From: JABGQS01 sp963666505
GTDB lineage: Bacteria > Bacillota > Clostridia > Christensenellales > SZUA-584
Length of the DNA stretch: 64,000 bases
Direction of reading: 5' to 3'
Assembly (NCBI GenBank): GCA_963666505.2
Contig: CAXXXL010000001.1
Span: forward strand, 186,001 to 250,000
Below, in pieces: positions 54,634 through 62,586 of the stretch (positions within the stretch are counted from its first letter, which is position 1; every line of letters begins with the position of its first letter). The notes under the pieces are model-generated. The model saw nothing but the letters and a program-made list of their open reading frames with translations. It made no database searches and was not told the DNA's origin. The position numbers and the translations under genes were made by a program.

Positions 54634-55147
54634 CCAGGTTGGAATAAGAACATGGACATCACAGGTTTTTACGTATAAACAGCCAGCAAGCAAAGCAGTC
54701 AGCTCGGGTATATATAAAGGGGAGAGAGAGTTATGATACTGATTATAATAGGTTCTGCTTATATTCAGTGCCTCAGCGATATTGATAGGACTGGGCAGCT
54801 TTATTTAAGCAGCAAAGCGTAGATTCATTATAGCTCCAAACTAACTTCAATCCCAAACCTGCCTATAAAGCGGCGGCTTTGAAATAGGCAACGGACCAAA
54901 AGCACCGTTTTTTGACTGGACAGGGCGGAAGAGGAAACTGTGAGCAAACTAAAAACACTAGTCGTCTCCTCCGGCCATAATTCTTTCTCGAAAACACCAG
55001 TTGTTGTTATATAATTCTTGAAAAGTATATTTGCAGGTAGCTATGACTTTGTTCATTCAAGCATTCACCGGCTATCAGCCCTGCTTTTTGTTACGGTTCA
55101 GCGCACTCGTTTAATAATTCAGCAGGGTATTTCGATATAATTTTCGC
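54634..55147. other. Intergenic region before the trp promoter
   Basis: No supported gene. It contains the degenerate repeat copy E and, at 54733, an ATG after AAAGGGGAGAG opening a 29-codon frame of doubtful meaning. Confidence 0.4.
54847..54905 (+). repeat. Dispersed hairpin repeat, degenerate copy E
   Basis: CCCAAACCTGCC is followed by CCTAT-AAAGC-GGCG-GCTTT-GAA-ATAGG and CAACGG. The sequence differs from copies A-D, but the layout (AAACCNGCC, hairpin, GGCAA-CG) is kept, with stems AAAGC/GCTTT and CCTAT/ATAGG, suggesting compensatory change. Confidence 0.5.
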
Positions 55148-55176
55148 TTTACAGATATGTTTTTCCGTGTTATAAT
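55148..55176 (+). promoter_or_regulatory. trp operon promoter
   Basis: TTTACA (55148-55153), 17 bases, TATAAT (55171-55176). Transcription should start near 55182-55184, exactly before the leader stem-loop. Confidence 0.85.
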
Positions 55177-55184
55177 CCTTCAAA

Positions 55185-55288
55185 CATCAGCAAATGGGCT
55201 GATGCAGATGAGAATAGTAATAGATTAGACGAGAAGAGAAGAGTAGAGAGAATATTGCCAAACAAACGGGCGTCTCTGCGCAGCGTTT
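55185..55288 (+). promoter_or_regulatory. TRAP-type trp attenuator leader
   Basis: The leader opens with a perfect stem-loop, CATCAGC-AAATGG-GCTGATG (55185-55204). It then has eight (G/U)AG triplets at 55210, 55215, 55221, 55226, 55231, 55236, 55241 and 55246, spaced by two bases (once three), plus a CAG at 55205. This is the arrangement bound by the tryptophan-activated TRAP ring in Bacillus. A terminator follows. AGAGA at 55245-55249 can pair with TCTCT in the terminator (55273-55277), an antiterminator that TRAP binding would break. Confidence 0.88.
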
Positions 55289-55295
55289 TTATTTT
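55264..55295 (+). terminator. trp leader intrinsic terminator
   Basis: AAACG (55264-55268) pairs with CGTTT (55284-55288), with inner GCG/CGC pairs, followed by TTATTTTTA. It would stop transcription when TRAP occupies the repeats. Confidence 0.75.
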
Positions 55296-55350
55296 TATTA
55301 TGTATACTTACATAATAGGCTCTTCTTTTCTAAGCGATAGAAAGGGAGAG
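55296..55350 (+). promoter_or_regulatory. Leader hairpins masking the trpE ribosome binding site
   Basis: First TATTATGTA-TACT-TACATAATA (55296-55317), a perfect 9-bp hairpin. Then CTCTTCTTTTCTA (55320-55332), loop AGCGA, and TAGAAAGGGAGAG (55338-55350): 13 pairs with two wobbles, burying AAGGGAG, the trpE Shine-Dalgarno. The same 5' arm is complementary over 12 bases (one wobble) to GAGAAGAGAAGAG in the TRAP repeats (55232-55243). Free repeats would therefore open the site and TRAP-bound repeats would leave it closed. Confidence 0.75.
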
Positions 55351-55355
55351 TATTT

Positions 55356-56822
55356 TTGATTTATCCAAACAAAGCAGAATTTATAAATCTGTCAAAAGAC
55401 AGCAACATAGTTCCTGTAACGAGAGAGATATATTCGGACACTAAAACGCCTATAAGCATCTTCATGCACTATGCAACCAAGCCGAACAGTTTTCTTTTAG
55501 AGAGCGTGGAAGGCGGAGAGAAGTGGGCGAGGTACTCGTTTATCGGAAGCAATCCTTACATGACGTTCTCTGCAAAAGGCGAGCAGATGACAATTGAGAA
55601 AAACGGAGAAGTCATCAAAACCACGGGCAATCCGATTGAGTTTCTAAAGAATATCTTTTCAGAATTCAGTTATGCAAAGCTGGAAGGGCTGCCACGGTTT
55701 TCAGGCGGCGCCATCGGCTACTTTGCCTACGATGCGGTAAGGTACATAGAAAAGCTGCCGGATGCTCCGCCGGATGATGTGCACGTTCCCGACTGCTATC
55801 TTATGTTCTGCAACGAAATAATAGTATACGACCATTTTAAACAGAAAGTGATGATAATAGTCAATGCACACATAGACGGTGATGCAGGCAGTGTCTATGA
55901 CGCAGCATCAAAGCGGCTTCATTCGATAAGCGATGAGCTGGAAAAAGAATATTTGAAGCCGGATTCCGTAAAAAAACACGAAGATAAGATAGACTTCAAA
56001 AGCAATTTTACAAAGCCGGAGTTCTGCCGGGCGGTCGAAAAAGCAAAACAGTATATATACGACGGAGACATATTCCAGGTAGTGCTTTCACAGCGGCTGA
56101 CCATGCAGACAAACGCAGATCCGTTTGACGTATACCGTGTTCTGCGCACGCTAAATCCTTCGCCTTATCTTTACTACCTTTCGCTGCCGGATGCTGCTAT
56201 AGTTGGTTCTTCTCCCGAGCTTCTCGTCCGTCTCGAAAACGATGATGTGGAAACCTGTCCAATAGCAGGAACAAAGCCAAGAGGCAAAACAAAACAACAG
56301 GACGATGAGCTGGCGGCAGAGCTTCTCAGCGACGAAAAAGAGCTTGCAGAGCACACTATGCTTGTAGACCTTGGCAGAAACGACATCGGCAAGGTTGCGC
56401 AATTTGGCAGCGTGGTAGTCGAGAACCCGATGCATATAGAAAAATATTCCCACGTTATGCACATAGTATCAAACGTCAAAGGCACAAGAAAGCAGCAGCA
56501 CGACGCCTTCGATGTTTTAGGAGCTGTGCTTCCTGCAGGAACGCTTTCCGGCGCACCAAAAGTGCGGGCGATGCAGATAATAAACGAACTTGAGAAAAAC
56601 AAGCGTGGCATATACGGCGGAAGCATAGGCTATATAGGCTTCGATGGCAACATAGATGTCTGCATAACGATACGCACCATGGTGTTCAAAGACGGTATGG
56701 CATATCTGCAGGCTGGTGCAGGCATAGTAGCAGACTCCGTACCGGAAACTGAATACGAGGAGACGCTCAGCAAAGCAAAAGCGCTCATCAAAGCGCTCGA
56801 AAAGGCGGGTGAGATAGCATGA
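55356..56822 (+). CDS. trpE: Anthranilate synthase component I
   Basis: Converts chorismate to anthranilate with ammonia from TrpG. The N-terminal LLES motif of the tryptophan-feedback site (FLLESVEGGEKWARYSFIGS) is present. The chorismate-binding domain shows IAGTKPRGKT, ELAEHTMLVDLGRNDIG and LPAGTLSGAPKVRAM. The start is TTG at 55356, seven bases after GGGAG. It is the first gene of trpEGDCFBA and is controlled by the leader. It overlaps trpG by four bases. Confidence 0.96.
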   Translation: MIYPNKAEFINLSKDSNIVPVTREIYSDTKTPISIFMHYATKPNSFLLESVEGGEKWARYSFIGSNPYMTFSAKGEQMTIEKNGEVIKTTGNPIEFLKNIFSEFSYAKLEGLPRFSGGAIGYFAYDAVRYIEKLPDAPPDDVHVPDCYLMFCNEIIVYDHFKQKVMIIVNAHIDGDAGSVYDAASKRLHSISDELEKEYLKPDSVKKHEDKIDFKSNFTKPEFCRAVEKAKQYIYDGDIFQVVLSQRLTMQTNADPFDVYRVLRTLNPSPYLYYLSLPDAAIVGSSPELLVRLENDDVETCPIAGTKPRGKTKQQDDELAAELLSDEKELAEHTMLVDLGRNDIGKVAQFGSVVVENPMHIEKYSHVMHIVSNVKGTRKQQHDAFDVLGAVLPAGTLSGAPKVRAMQIINELEKNKRGIYGGSIGYIGFDGNIDVCITIRTMVFKDGMAYLQAGAGIVADSVPETEYEETLSKAKALIKALEKAGEIA

Positions 56823-57382
56823 TAGTGATAATAGATAACTATGATTCATTCACATACAATCTGTACCAGTATATAGGCGAGATAAATACAGACGTGTCCG
56901 TGTTCAGAAACGACCGGATAACACTCGATGAGATAGAAGAACTAAAACCGTCTCATATAGTCATTTCGCCGGGGCCGGGCTACCCAAAGGACGCAGGCAT
57001 ATCCATAGATGCGATACTGCGGTTCGGCAAAAAAATACCGGTCTTGGGCGTATGCCTCGGGCATCAGGCGATAGGCGCCGCTTACGGCGGCAATATAGTG
57101 CACGCAGAACAGCTCGTCCACGGCAAAGCTTTCGATATAAACGTGCACGGAGGCAAACTCTTTGCCGGAATACCCACACGAATAAAGGCGGGGCGCTACC
57201 ACTCTCTGGTGGTAGACAGAAAAACCATACCGAAAGACCTTGCCATAACAGCCCAGACTTTCGACGGAGAGATAATGGCGCTGCAGCACAAGACACTGCC
57301 GGTATACGGAGTACAGTTCCATCCAGAGTCGGTGCTCACACCAGACGGCATGAAGATACTGAAGAACTTCCTTGATATATAG
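56819..57382 (+). CDS. trpG: Anthranilate synthase component II (glutamine amidotransferase)
   Basis: Supplies ammonia from glutamine to TrpE. Class I amidotransferase with nucleophile Cys in GVCLGHQAIG and the His-Glu pair in VQFHPES. SPGPGYPKDAG is also typical. 187 residues, normal length. In Bacillus subtilis this subunit is encoded outside the operon with the folate genes; here it is inside trp, so it may be dedicated. Confidence 0.96.
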   Translation: MIVIIDNYDSFTYNLYQYIGEINTDVSVFRNDRITLDEIEELKPSHIVISPGPGYPKDAGISIDAILRFGKKIPVLGVCLGHQAIGAAYGGNIVHAEQLVHGKAFDINVHGGKLFAGIPTRIKAGRYHSLVVDRKTIPKDLAITAQTFDGEIMALQHKTLPVYGVQFHPESVLTPDGMKILKNFLDI

Positions 57383-57391
57383 GAGACAAAC

Positions 57392-58402
57392 ATGATAGAA
57401 ACAGTAATTAAAAAGATACTTGGACGGCAGGATCTTACGATGGACGAAGCAGAGCAGACAATGAACGATATAATGAGCGGCAGTGCAGCACCGGCGCAGA
57501 TAGGCGGCTTTCTCACTGCTCTCAGGATGAAGGGCGAGACTGCAGAAGAGATAACGGGCTTTGCTAAAACTATGAGGAACAAAGCCGAAAGTATAACGCC
57601 AAAAGCACAGCCGCTCCTCGATACATGCGGCACGGGCGGAGATTCGAGCGGCACGTTCAACATATCGACTGCCGCTGCTTTTGTGGTCAGCGCAGCGGGA
57701 ATCGCAGTTGCAAAGCACGGCAACAGATCGGTCAGCAGCAAGAGCGGCAGCGCAGATGTGCTTGAAGCGCTGGGCGTAAAGATAGATATACCGCCGCAAA
57801 AAGTGCAGCAGAGCATAGACGATATAGGAATAGGCTTCATGTTTGCGCAGCGTTTCCACGGCGCAATGAAATACGCTGCTCCGGTAAGAAAAGAGCTCGG
57901 CGTGCGTACGGTGTTTAATATGCTCGGCCCCCTGACAAATCCGGCAGGAGCGAAATATCAGCTTCTTGGTGTATACGATAAAGAGCTGACGCAGATTTTT
58001 GCCGAGGTTTTGAAAAGCCTCAAAACAAAACGAGCTATGGTTGTGCACGGTGAAGACGGACTCGATGAAATAACAATCTGCGGCAAAACTTACGTCTCAG
58101 AGCTCAACGAAGGTATCATCAAAAACTATACGATATCACCCGAAAATTTTGGGTTCAAGTGTGCGCAGCACTGCGAGATCAAGGGCGCCGACAGCGCTCA
58201 GAACGCAGAAATAATCCGCAGGATTCTGGACGGCGAAAAAAGTGCAGCCTATGATATAACGGTGTTTAATGCAGGCGCAGCCATATACCTGTGCGGAAGC
58301 GCAGACTCCATCAAAGACGGCACAAGCAAGGCGGCCCGGCTTATAAACGATGGCAGCGCAAAGGAAAAGCTGCATCAGATGATAAGATATACTAATGCTT
58401 AA
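57392..58402 (+). CDS. trpD: Anthranilate phosphoribosyltransferase
   Basis: Adds phosphoribose from PRPP to anthranilate. 336 residues, with the glycine-rich DTCGTGGDSSGTFN motif, KHGNRSVSSKSGSADVLEAL and FAQRFHGAMKY. The ATG follows AGGAGA, nine bases after trpG. A long antisense frame over this gene is an artefact of its codon use. Confidence 0.96.
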   Translation: MIETVIKKILGRQDLTMDEAEQTMNDIMSGSAAPAQIGGFLTALRMKGETAEEITGFAKTMRNKAESITPKAQPLLDTCGTGGDSSGTFNISTAAAFVVSAAGIAVAKHGNRSVSSKSGSADVLEALGVKIDIPPQKVQQSIDDIGIGFMFAQRFHGAMKYAAPVRKELGVRTVFNMLGPLTNPAGAKYQLLGVYDKELTQIFAEVLKSLKTKRAMVVHGEDGLDEITICGKTYVSELNEGIIKNYTISPENFGFKCAQHCEIKGADSAQNAEIIRRILDGEKSAAYDITVFNAGAAIYLCGSADSIKDGTSKAARLINDGSAKEKLHQMIRYTNA

Positions 58403-58417
58403 GCGGCAGGTGTGATA

Positions 58418-59203
58418 ATGATATTAGAAGATATAGTAGCAAAAAAGAGAATAAGGCTGCAGCAGGCAATGTGTAGTCTGCCGTTTGATGAACTGGCACA
58501 GACGGTAGCGGACATGCCAGATACACAGCAGGGACGCTTTGAAGCAGCTCTTAAAACTCCGGGGCTGTCTGTGATATCAGAAATAAAAAAAGCATCTCCC
58601 AGCAAAGGAATAATAAGCAGTGACTTTAAGCCGGTCGAAATAGCCCGGCAGTACGAAGCCTGTGGAGCAAATGCGATATCGGTGCTGACGGAAGAAGACT
58701 TCTTCCTAGGCAGCAGCGAATACTTAACAGCTGTTAAAAAAGCCGTTTCTTTGCCGCTTATAAGGAAAGACTTCATAATCGACGTATGGCAGGTGTACGA
58801 ATCAAAGCTGCTCGGCGCAGATGCGATACTGCTGATAGCGGCAATACTTTCGGACAACGAACTTGCTGGTTTCAGAGAAACGGCAAAGATGCTCGGCATG
58901 TGCGCTCTTATAGAAACGCACGATGAGCAGGAGATGAAGCGTGCTATAGACTCCGGGGCAGAGACAATCGGCATAAACAACCGTAATCTTAAGACGTTTG
59001 AAGTCTCTCTCAAAACGACTGAAAAACTTATAAAGCTGATACCGCCCGGTAAAGTGGTTGTCAGCGAGAGCGGCATAATGACGGCACAAGATGCAGAGTA
59101 TATCTGCGGCCTTGGCGCAGACGCAGTGCTTGTCGGCGAGTCGCTCATGAAAGCGCAGGATATAGGGCAGCAGCTTGCGGCAATAAAAAAGGCTGGTGGC
59201 TGA
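58418..59203 (+). CDS. trpC: Indole-3-glycerol phosphate synthase
   Basis: Closes the indole ring. A TIM barrel of 261 residues with SEIKKASPSKG, EEDFFLGS, IRKDFI and GINNRNL, carrying the catalytic Lys and Glu residues. ATG at 58418 is spaced six bases from GCAGGTG; a GTG at 58412 is too close to it. Confidence 0.95.
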   Translation: MILEDIVAKKRIRLQQAMCSLPFDELAQTVADMPDTQQGRFEAALKTPGLSVISEIKKASPSKGIISSDFKPVEIARQYEACGANAISVLTEEDFFLGSSEYLTAVKKAVSLPLIRKDFIIDVWQVYESKLLGADAILLIAAILSDNELAGFRETAKMLGMCALIETHDEQEMKRAIDSGAETIGINNRNLKTFEVSLKTTEKLIKLIPPGKVVVSESGIMTAQDAEYICGLGADAVLVGESLMKAQDIGQQLAAIKKAGG

Positions 59204-59204
59204 T

Positions 59205-59810
59205 GTGGCAAAGGTCAAGATATGCGGGCTCATGCGTTTGCAGGACGTGCATGCAGTAAACGAATATAAGCCCGACTATGCAGGTTTTATATTCGCACCC
59301 AGCCGACGGCGCCTCAGTATAGAGCAGGCGAAAATGCTGGCTGAACAGTTGAATCCTGATATAAAAAGAGTGGGGATATTCGTAAACGAACTCCCGGAAG
59401 TCATCAACAAAACAAAACGTGAGTGCGGTCTCGATATAGTTCAAATATACAGGGATGACAACACAATAGACAGCACGATAGAAGGCAAAGTATGGCTGGG
59501 GATAAGGGTGAAAGACGAAAACAGTCTGCGGATAATGAAAAGAGTAAGGGCAGAGGCATATCTGCTCGATGCGTATGATCCGCAAGCCTACGGCGGAACA
59601 GGAGAAACATTCAACTGGGAGCTTGCGAAAAGGGCTGCCATGCTGGCGAACATCGTGCTTGCCGGCGGGCTCTGTGCATCAAACGTTGCAGAGGCGGTAA
59701 ATACCGTGCGTCCTTATGCGGTCGATGTAAGCAGCGGAGTAGAAACGAACGGTGTTAAAGATGCCGTAAAAATAAAAGAATTTATTGAGAACGCAAGGAG
59801 TGTAAGATGA
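59205..59810 (+). CDS. trpF: Phosphoribosylanthranilate isomerase
   Basis: Amadori isomerase of the pathway, about 200 residues. VKICGLM holds the catalytic Cys, and LDAYDPQAYGGTGETFNW holds the catalytic Asp with the phosphate loop. LAGGLCASNV and VDVSSGVETNGVKD are the other family motifs. A GTG start at 59205 (TGATG coupling with trpC) or at 59196 is possible. The gene overlaps trpB by four bases. Confidence 0.94.
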   Translation: MAKVKICGLMRLQDVHAVNEYKPDYAGFIFAPSRRRLSIEQAKMLAEQLNPDIKRVGIFVNELPEVINKTKRECGLDIVQIYRDDNTIDSTIEGKVWLGIRVKDENSLRIMKRVRAEAYLLDAYDPQAYGGTGETFNWELAKRAAMLANIVLAGGLCASNVAEAVNTVRPYAVDVSSGVETNGVKDAVKIKEFIENARSVR

Positions 59811-60991
59811 AACAGGGAAGATACTTCGGAGAATACGGCGGCATGTTCGTGCCTGAAACGCTTGTTAATGCGCTGCTGGAGCTCGAAGAGACATACGAGA
59901 AATACAAAGAAGACCCAGACTTTCTGGCGGAAAAAGAGTATTACCTCAGCGAATACGCAGGCAGGCAGACGCCGCTCTATTTTGCAAAGAGGATGACTAG
60001 ACAGCTGGGCGGCGGGAAGGTCTACTTAAAAAGAGAAGACCTCAACCACACCGGCTCGCACAAGCTCAACAACGTGATAGGACAGATTCTTCTGGCAAAC
60101 CGTATGGGCAAAAAGCGCATTATAGCAGAGACGGGCGCAGGCCAGCACGGCGTGGCAACAGCTACTGTTGCAGCGCTGTTCAACTTAAAGTGCGTCGTAT
60201 ATATGGGCGCAGAGGATACCCGCCGCCAGGCGCTAAACGTGTTCAGGATGCGGCTGCTCGGCGCAGAGGTGATCCCCGTTCATACAGGAACAGAGACCCT
60301 AAAGGACGCAACCAGCGAAGCTATCCGTGACTGGGCGGCGAACTTTGAAGATACTTACTACGTTATAGGCTCTGTTGTCGGACCAAGTCCATATCCGGGA
60401 ATAGTGCGTGACTTCCAAAGCGTGATAGGGCTGGAGACAAAAGAGCAGATCATTAAAAAAGAAGGCAGGCTGCCAGACTATCTTATTGCGTGTGTCGGCG
60501 GCGGAAGCAACGCAATGGGCCTTTTCCATCCGTTCATAGAATATAAGGATATAAAAATGATAGGAGTAGAGGCGGCTGGCAAAGGCACAAACACTCCCTT
60601 CCACGCAGCGGCAATAGGCAAGGGAAGCCCCGGCGTGCTTCATGGCATGAAGTCATACTTCTTGCAGGACGAATATGGGCAGATACTTCCTGTCCATTCG
60701 ATATCGGCGGGTCTGGACTATCCCGGCATTGGGCCAGAGCATGCTCATCTGTTCGATAGCGGGCGTGTGCAGTTCGAGTCGGTAACGGACGACGAAGCGG
60801 TCGAAGCCTTCGGGTTCATGAGCAAAACTGAAGGCATAATGCCGGCGCTGGAGAGCTCCCACGCAATTGCATACGCCTGCAAGATGATACCCGGCACAAA
60901 CAAAGACGACATAATAGTGATCAACGTTTCGGGGCGTGGAGATAAAGACGTATATTCAGTAGCAGAGCATATGGGGGTAGATATCAAATGA
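59807..60991 (+). CDS. trpB: Tryptophan synthase beta subunit
   Basis: PLP enzyme joining indole and serine. The PLP lysine lies in LNHTGSHKLNNVIG. ETGAGQHGVA, CVGGGSNAMG (phosphate loop) and SVTDDEAVEAF are present. 394 residues, the type-1 TrpB that pairs with TrpA. Ribosome binding site AAGGAG. Confidence 0.97.
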   Translation: MKQGRYFGEYGGMFVPETLVNALLELEETYEKYKEDPDFLAEKEYYLSEYAGRQTPLYFAKRMTRQLGGGKVYLKREDLNHTGSHKLNNVIGQILLANRMGKKRIIAETGAGQHGVATATVAALFNLKCVVYMGAEDTRRQALNVFRMRLLGAEVIPVHTGTETLKDATSEAIRDWAANFEDTYYVIGSVVGPSPYPGIVRDFQSVIGLETKEQIIKKEGRLPDYLIACVGGGSNAMGLFHPFIEYKDIKMIGVEAAGKGTNTPFHAAAIGKGSPGVLHGMKSYFLQDEYGQILPVHSISAGLDYPGIGPEHAHLFDSGRVQFESVTDDEAVEAFGFMSKTEGIMPALESSHAIAYACKMIPGTNKDDIIVINVSGRGDKDVYSVAEHMGVDIK

Positions 60992-61782
60992 CAAGGATAA
61001 CAGATAGGTTTGCAGAGCTGAAGATAAAAGGAGAAAAGGCGCTTGTACCCTTTTTCTTTGCCGGAGATCCCGATACAGATACGACGTACGACCTCGTGCT
61101 GAGGCTGGAAAAAGCGGGCGCAGACATAATCGAGCTGGGCATACCTTACACCGATCCTCTAGCGGACGGTCCGGTCAATCAGGCTGCGGCGGTACGGGCG
61201 CTGAAAAACGGCATAACGCTGCCGGATATACTGGAGCTGGTAAAGAAGCTGCGTGAAAAAACACAGGTGCCAATAGCTTTTCTGATGTATTTCAACTGTG
61301 TGCTTCAGTACGGCGTAGAGAAATTCCTGGCAGACTGTGAAGCAAACGGAGTTGACGGGCTGGTCATCCCAGACCTTCCATACGAGGAAAGACAACAGTA
61401 TCAGGATATTTTTGCAAAGTACGATGTAGACATAATACCCCTCGTCACCCCGGTATCAAAAGACAGGATAGCCAAGATTGTAAAAGACAGCAGCGGCTTT
61501 ATATATTGTGTGACGTCAACAGGCACTACGGGAGTGCGCAGCGATTTTTCCACAGACTTTGACAGCTTTCTCGGCGAAGTGAAAAAGCATACAGACACTG
61601 CAAGGGTGCTCGGCTTTGGCATTTCCACGCCGGCGCATGTGAGGGATCTCAAAGGCTATGCAGAAGGGCTCATTGTCGGCAGTGCAGTAGTTAAAAAAAT
61701 GGCGAAGGCAAAGACAAAAGAAGATTTGTTAAGTTCGGTAGCGGGCTTTGTTTCAGAGCTCAAGGCAGCTTTAAATGAGTAA
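60988..61782 (+). CDS. trpA: Tryptophan synthase alpha subunit
   Basis: Cleaves indole glycerol phosphate and channels indole to TrpB. A TIM barrel with catalytic Glu in IIELGIPYTDPLADGPV and Asp in GLVIPDLPYEE. GFGISTPAHV is the phosphate site. 264 residues. It ends the operon, followed at once by a terminator. Confidence 0.97.
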   Translation: MTRITDRFAELKIKGEKALVPFFFAGDPDTDTTYDLVLRLEKAGADIIELGIPYTDPLADGPVNQAAAVRALKNGITLPDILELVKKLREKTQVPIAFLMYFNCVLQYGVEKFLADCEANGVDGLVIPDLPYEERQQYQDIFAKYDVDIIPLVTPVSKDRIAKIVKDSSGFIYCVTSTGTTGVRSDFSTDFDSFLGEVKKHTDTARVLGFGISTPAHVRDLKGYAEGLIVGSAVVKKMAKAKTKEDLLSSVAGFVSELKAALNE

Positions 61783-61824
61783 ACGAAACTATATCCACAT
61801 GACGGTATAGTTTACGCTTTTTAT
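61779..61824 (+). terminator. trp operon terminator
   Basis: AAACTATA (61786-61793) pairs with TATAGTTT (61806-61813), then CGCTTTTTAT. It begins at the trpA stop. Confidence 0.75.
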
Positions 61825-61917
61825 CGTCTGCGCCACAACGGATCAAGACGGGATAATAACGATACAACAATTAGCATCAGCCAAACGGTTTGATGCTGTT
61901 GACAACTTGAAACTAAG

Positions 61918-62121
61918 CTATTGCCCCAATGCTTTGAGTGCTTCGTAAACCAGGAAAACAGGTCATACGATGGCTTTAAGAAAACCTAATACGCCTATCC
62001 AAAAAGTAGTGGCAACAGATATATAGTATATTGCGGCTCCAATGGAACCAAGGCCGTAAACAGCGCCTGCCGGAGCGCAGTTCCCGTTTCTTTTTGAACA
62101 ATCATTTTTACTCTCAGTCAT
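61918..62121 (-). pseudogene. Small membrane protein with in-frame TGA
   Basis: Starting at 62121 after a near-perfect AAAAAGGAGG, the frame encodes a Ser/Cys/Asn-rich head and AGAVYGLGSIGAAIYYIS, then FWIGVLGFLKAIV, and stops at TGA (61963-61965). Reading through gives PVFLVYEALKALGQ before TAG. Small membrane proteins of this pattern are common in Bacillota and, from memory of the family, continue IVWPxFLVY, so TGA replaces the Trp codon. Many other genes here use TGA as stop, so recoding is unlikely; this is a truncated or dead gene. A 52-residue product may still insert in the membrane. Confidence 0.65.
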
Positions 62122-62164
62122 ACTGTTATGCCTCCTTTTTAAATATCCGAATTCTACTCATTCT

Positions 62165-62193
62165 ATGGTAAGATAACTATATTGAACTGTCAA
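62165..62193 (-). promoter_or_regulatory. Promoter of the small membrane protein gene
   Basis: On the minus strand TTGACA (62188-62193) and TACCAT (62165-62170) are 17 bases apart, pointing at the start at 62121. Confidence 0.65.
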
Positions 62194-62586
62194 CACTGCT
62201 TTCGTTTTAGTTAGATTATATTAGTGAGATATACTTAATGTAGAGCGCACAGACCTGATGCAACTGCACTTCCCGCCGTCAGAGGTTTATGCCAAACAAA
62301 TTAGGGATAGCGTATATTATCTGTGGTAGTATAGGTAAAACACCTGTATTTTGATGTATACGCATTTAAAAAGCCGGGATTCGCTTGCTTTTTTGTTTTA
62401 AACGGGAACCGGGAGGGGATAATCCTCGTTTAGTCAAATGAGGTAATAATTCAGTCCTGTTTCTTATAATTAATCAATAGTCTAACTTTTATGGTGCTTC
62501 TTGCTTTTATTTGAATAAATTGGTACTATATATTGTAGATATAAGTTTTATAAAGCTGATTATTCCTACCGTAAAGATATTGGAAG
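62194..62586. other. Leader region before the HD-GYP gene
   Basis: Non-coding. It contains the terminator-like hairpin at 62368-62394 but no riboswitch class I recognise, including the c-di-GMP classes. Confidence 0.4.
62368..62394 (+). terminator. Terminator-like hairpin upstream of the HD-GYP gene
   Basis: AAAAAGC (62368-62374) pairs with GCTTTTT (62387-62393), followed by more T. It lies about 190 bases before the gene, so it either ends an unseen short transcript or acts as an attenuator. Confidence 0.55.

Noticed and set aside
54733..54822. A 29-codon frame after a strong AAAGGGGAGAG
   Set aside because: Only the first ten residues are hydrophobic, a different frame continues as a helix, and there is no other support. 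It may be a decayed small membrane peptide gene.
56942..58048. A 368-codon minus-strand frame across trpG and trpD
   Set aside because: It is rich in Cys, Tyr and His, has no ribosome binding site or recognisable domain, and is antisense to clear trp genes.
58399..59211. A 270-codon minus-strand frame opposite trpC
   Set aside because: Its low-complexity Ser/Ile content mirrors the codon use of trpC; no start signal.
62194..62586. A c-di-GMP riboswitch before the HD-GYP gene
   Set aside because: The terminator-like hairpin prompted the check, but the conserved GEMM-I core and tetraloop-receptor motifs are absent.
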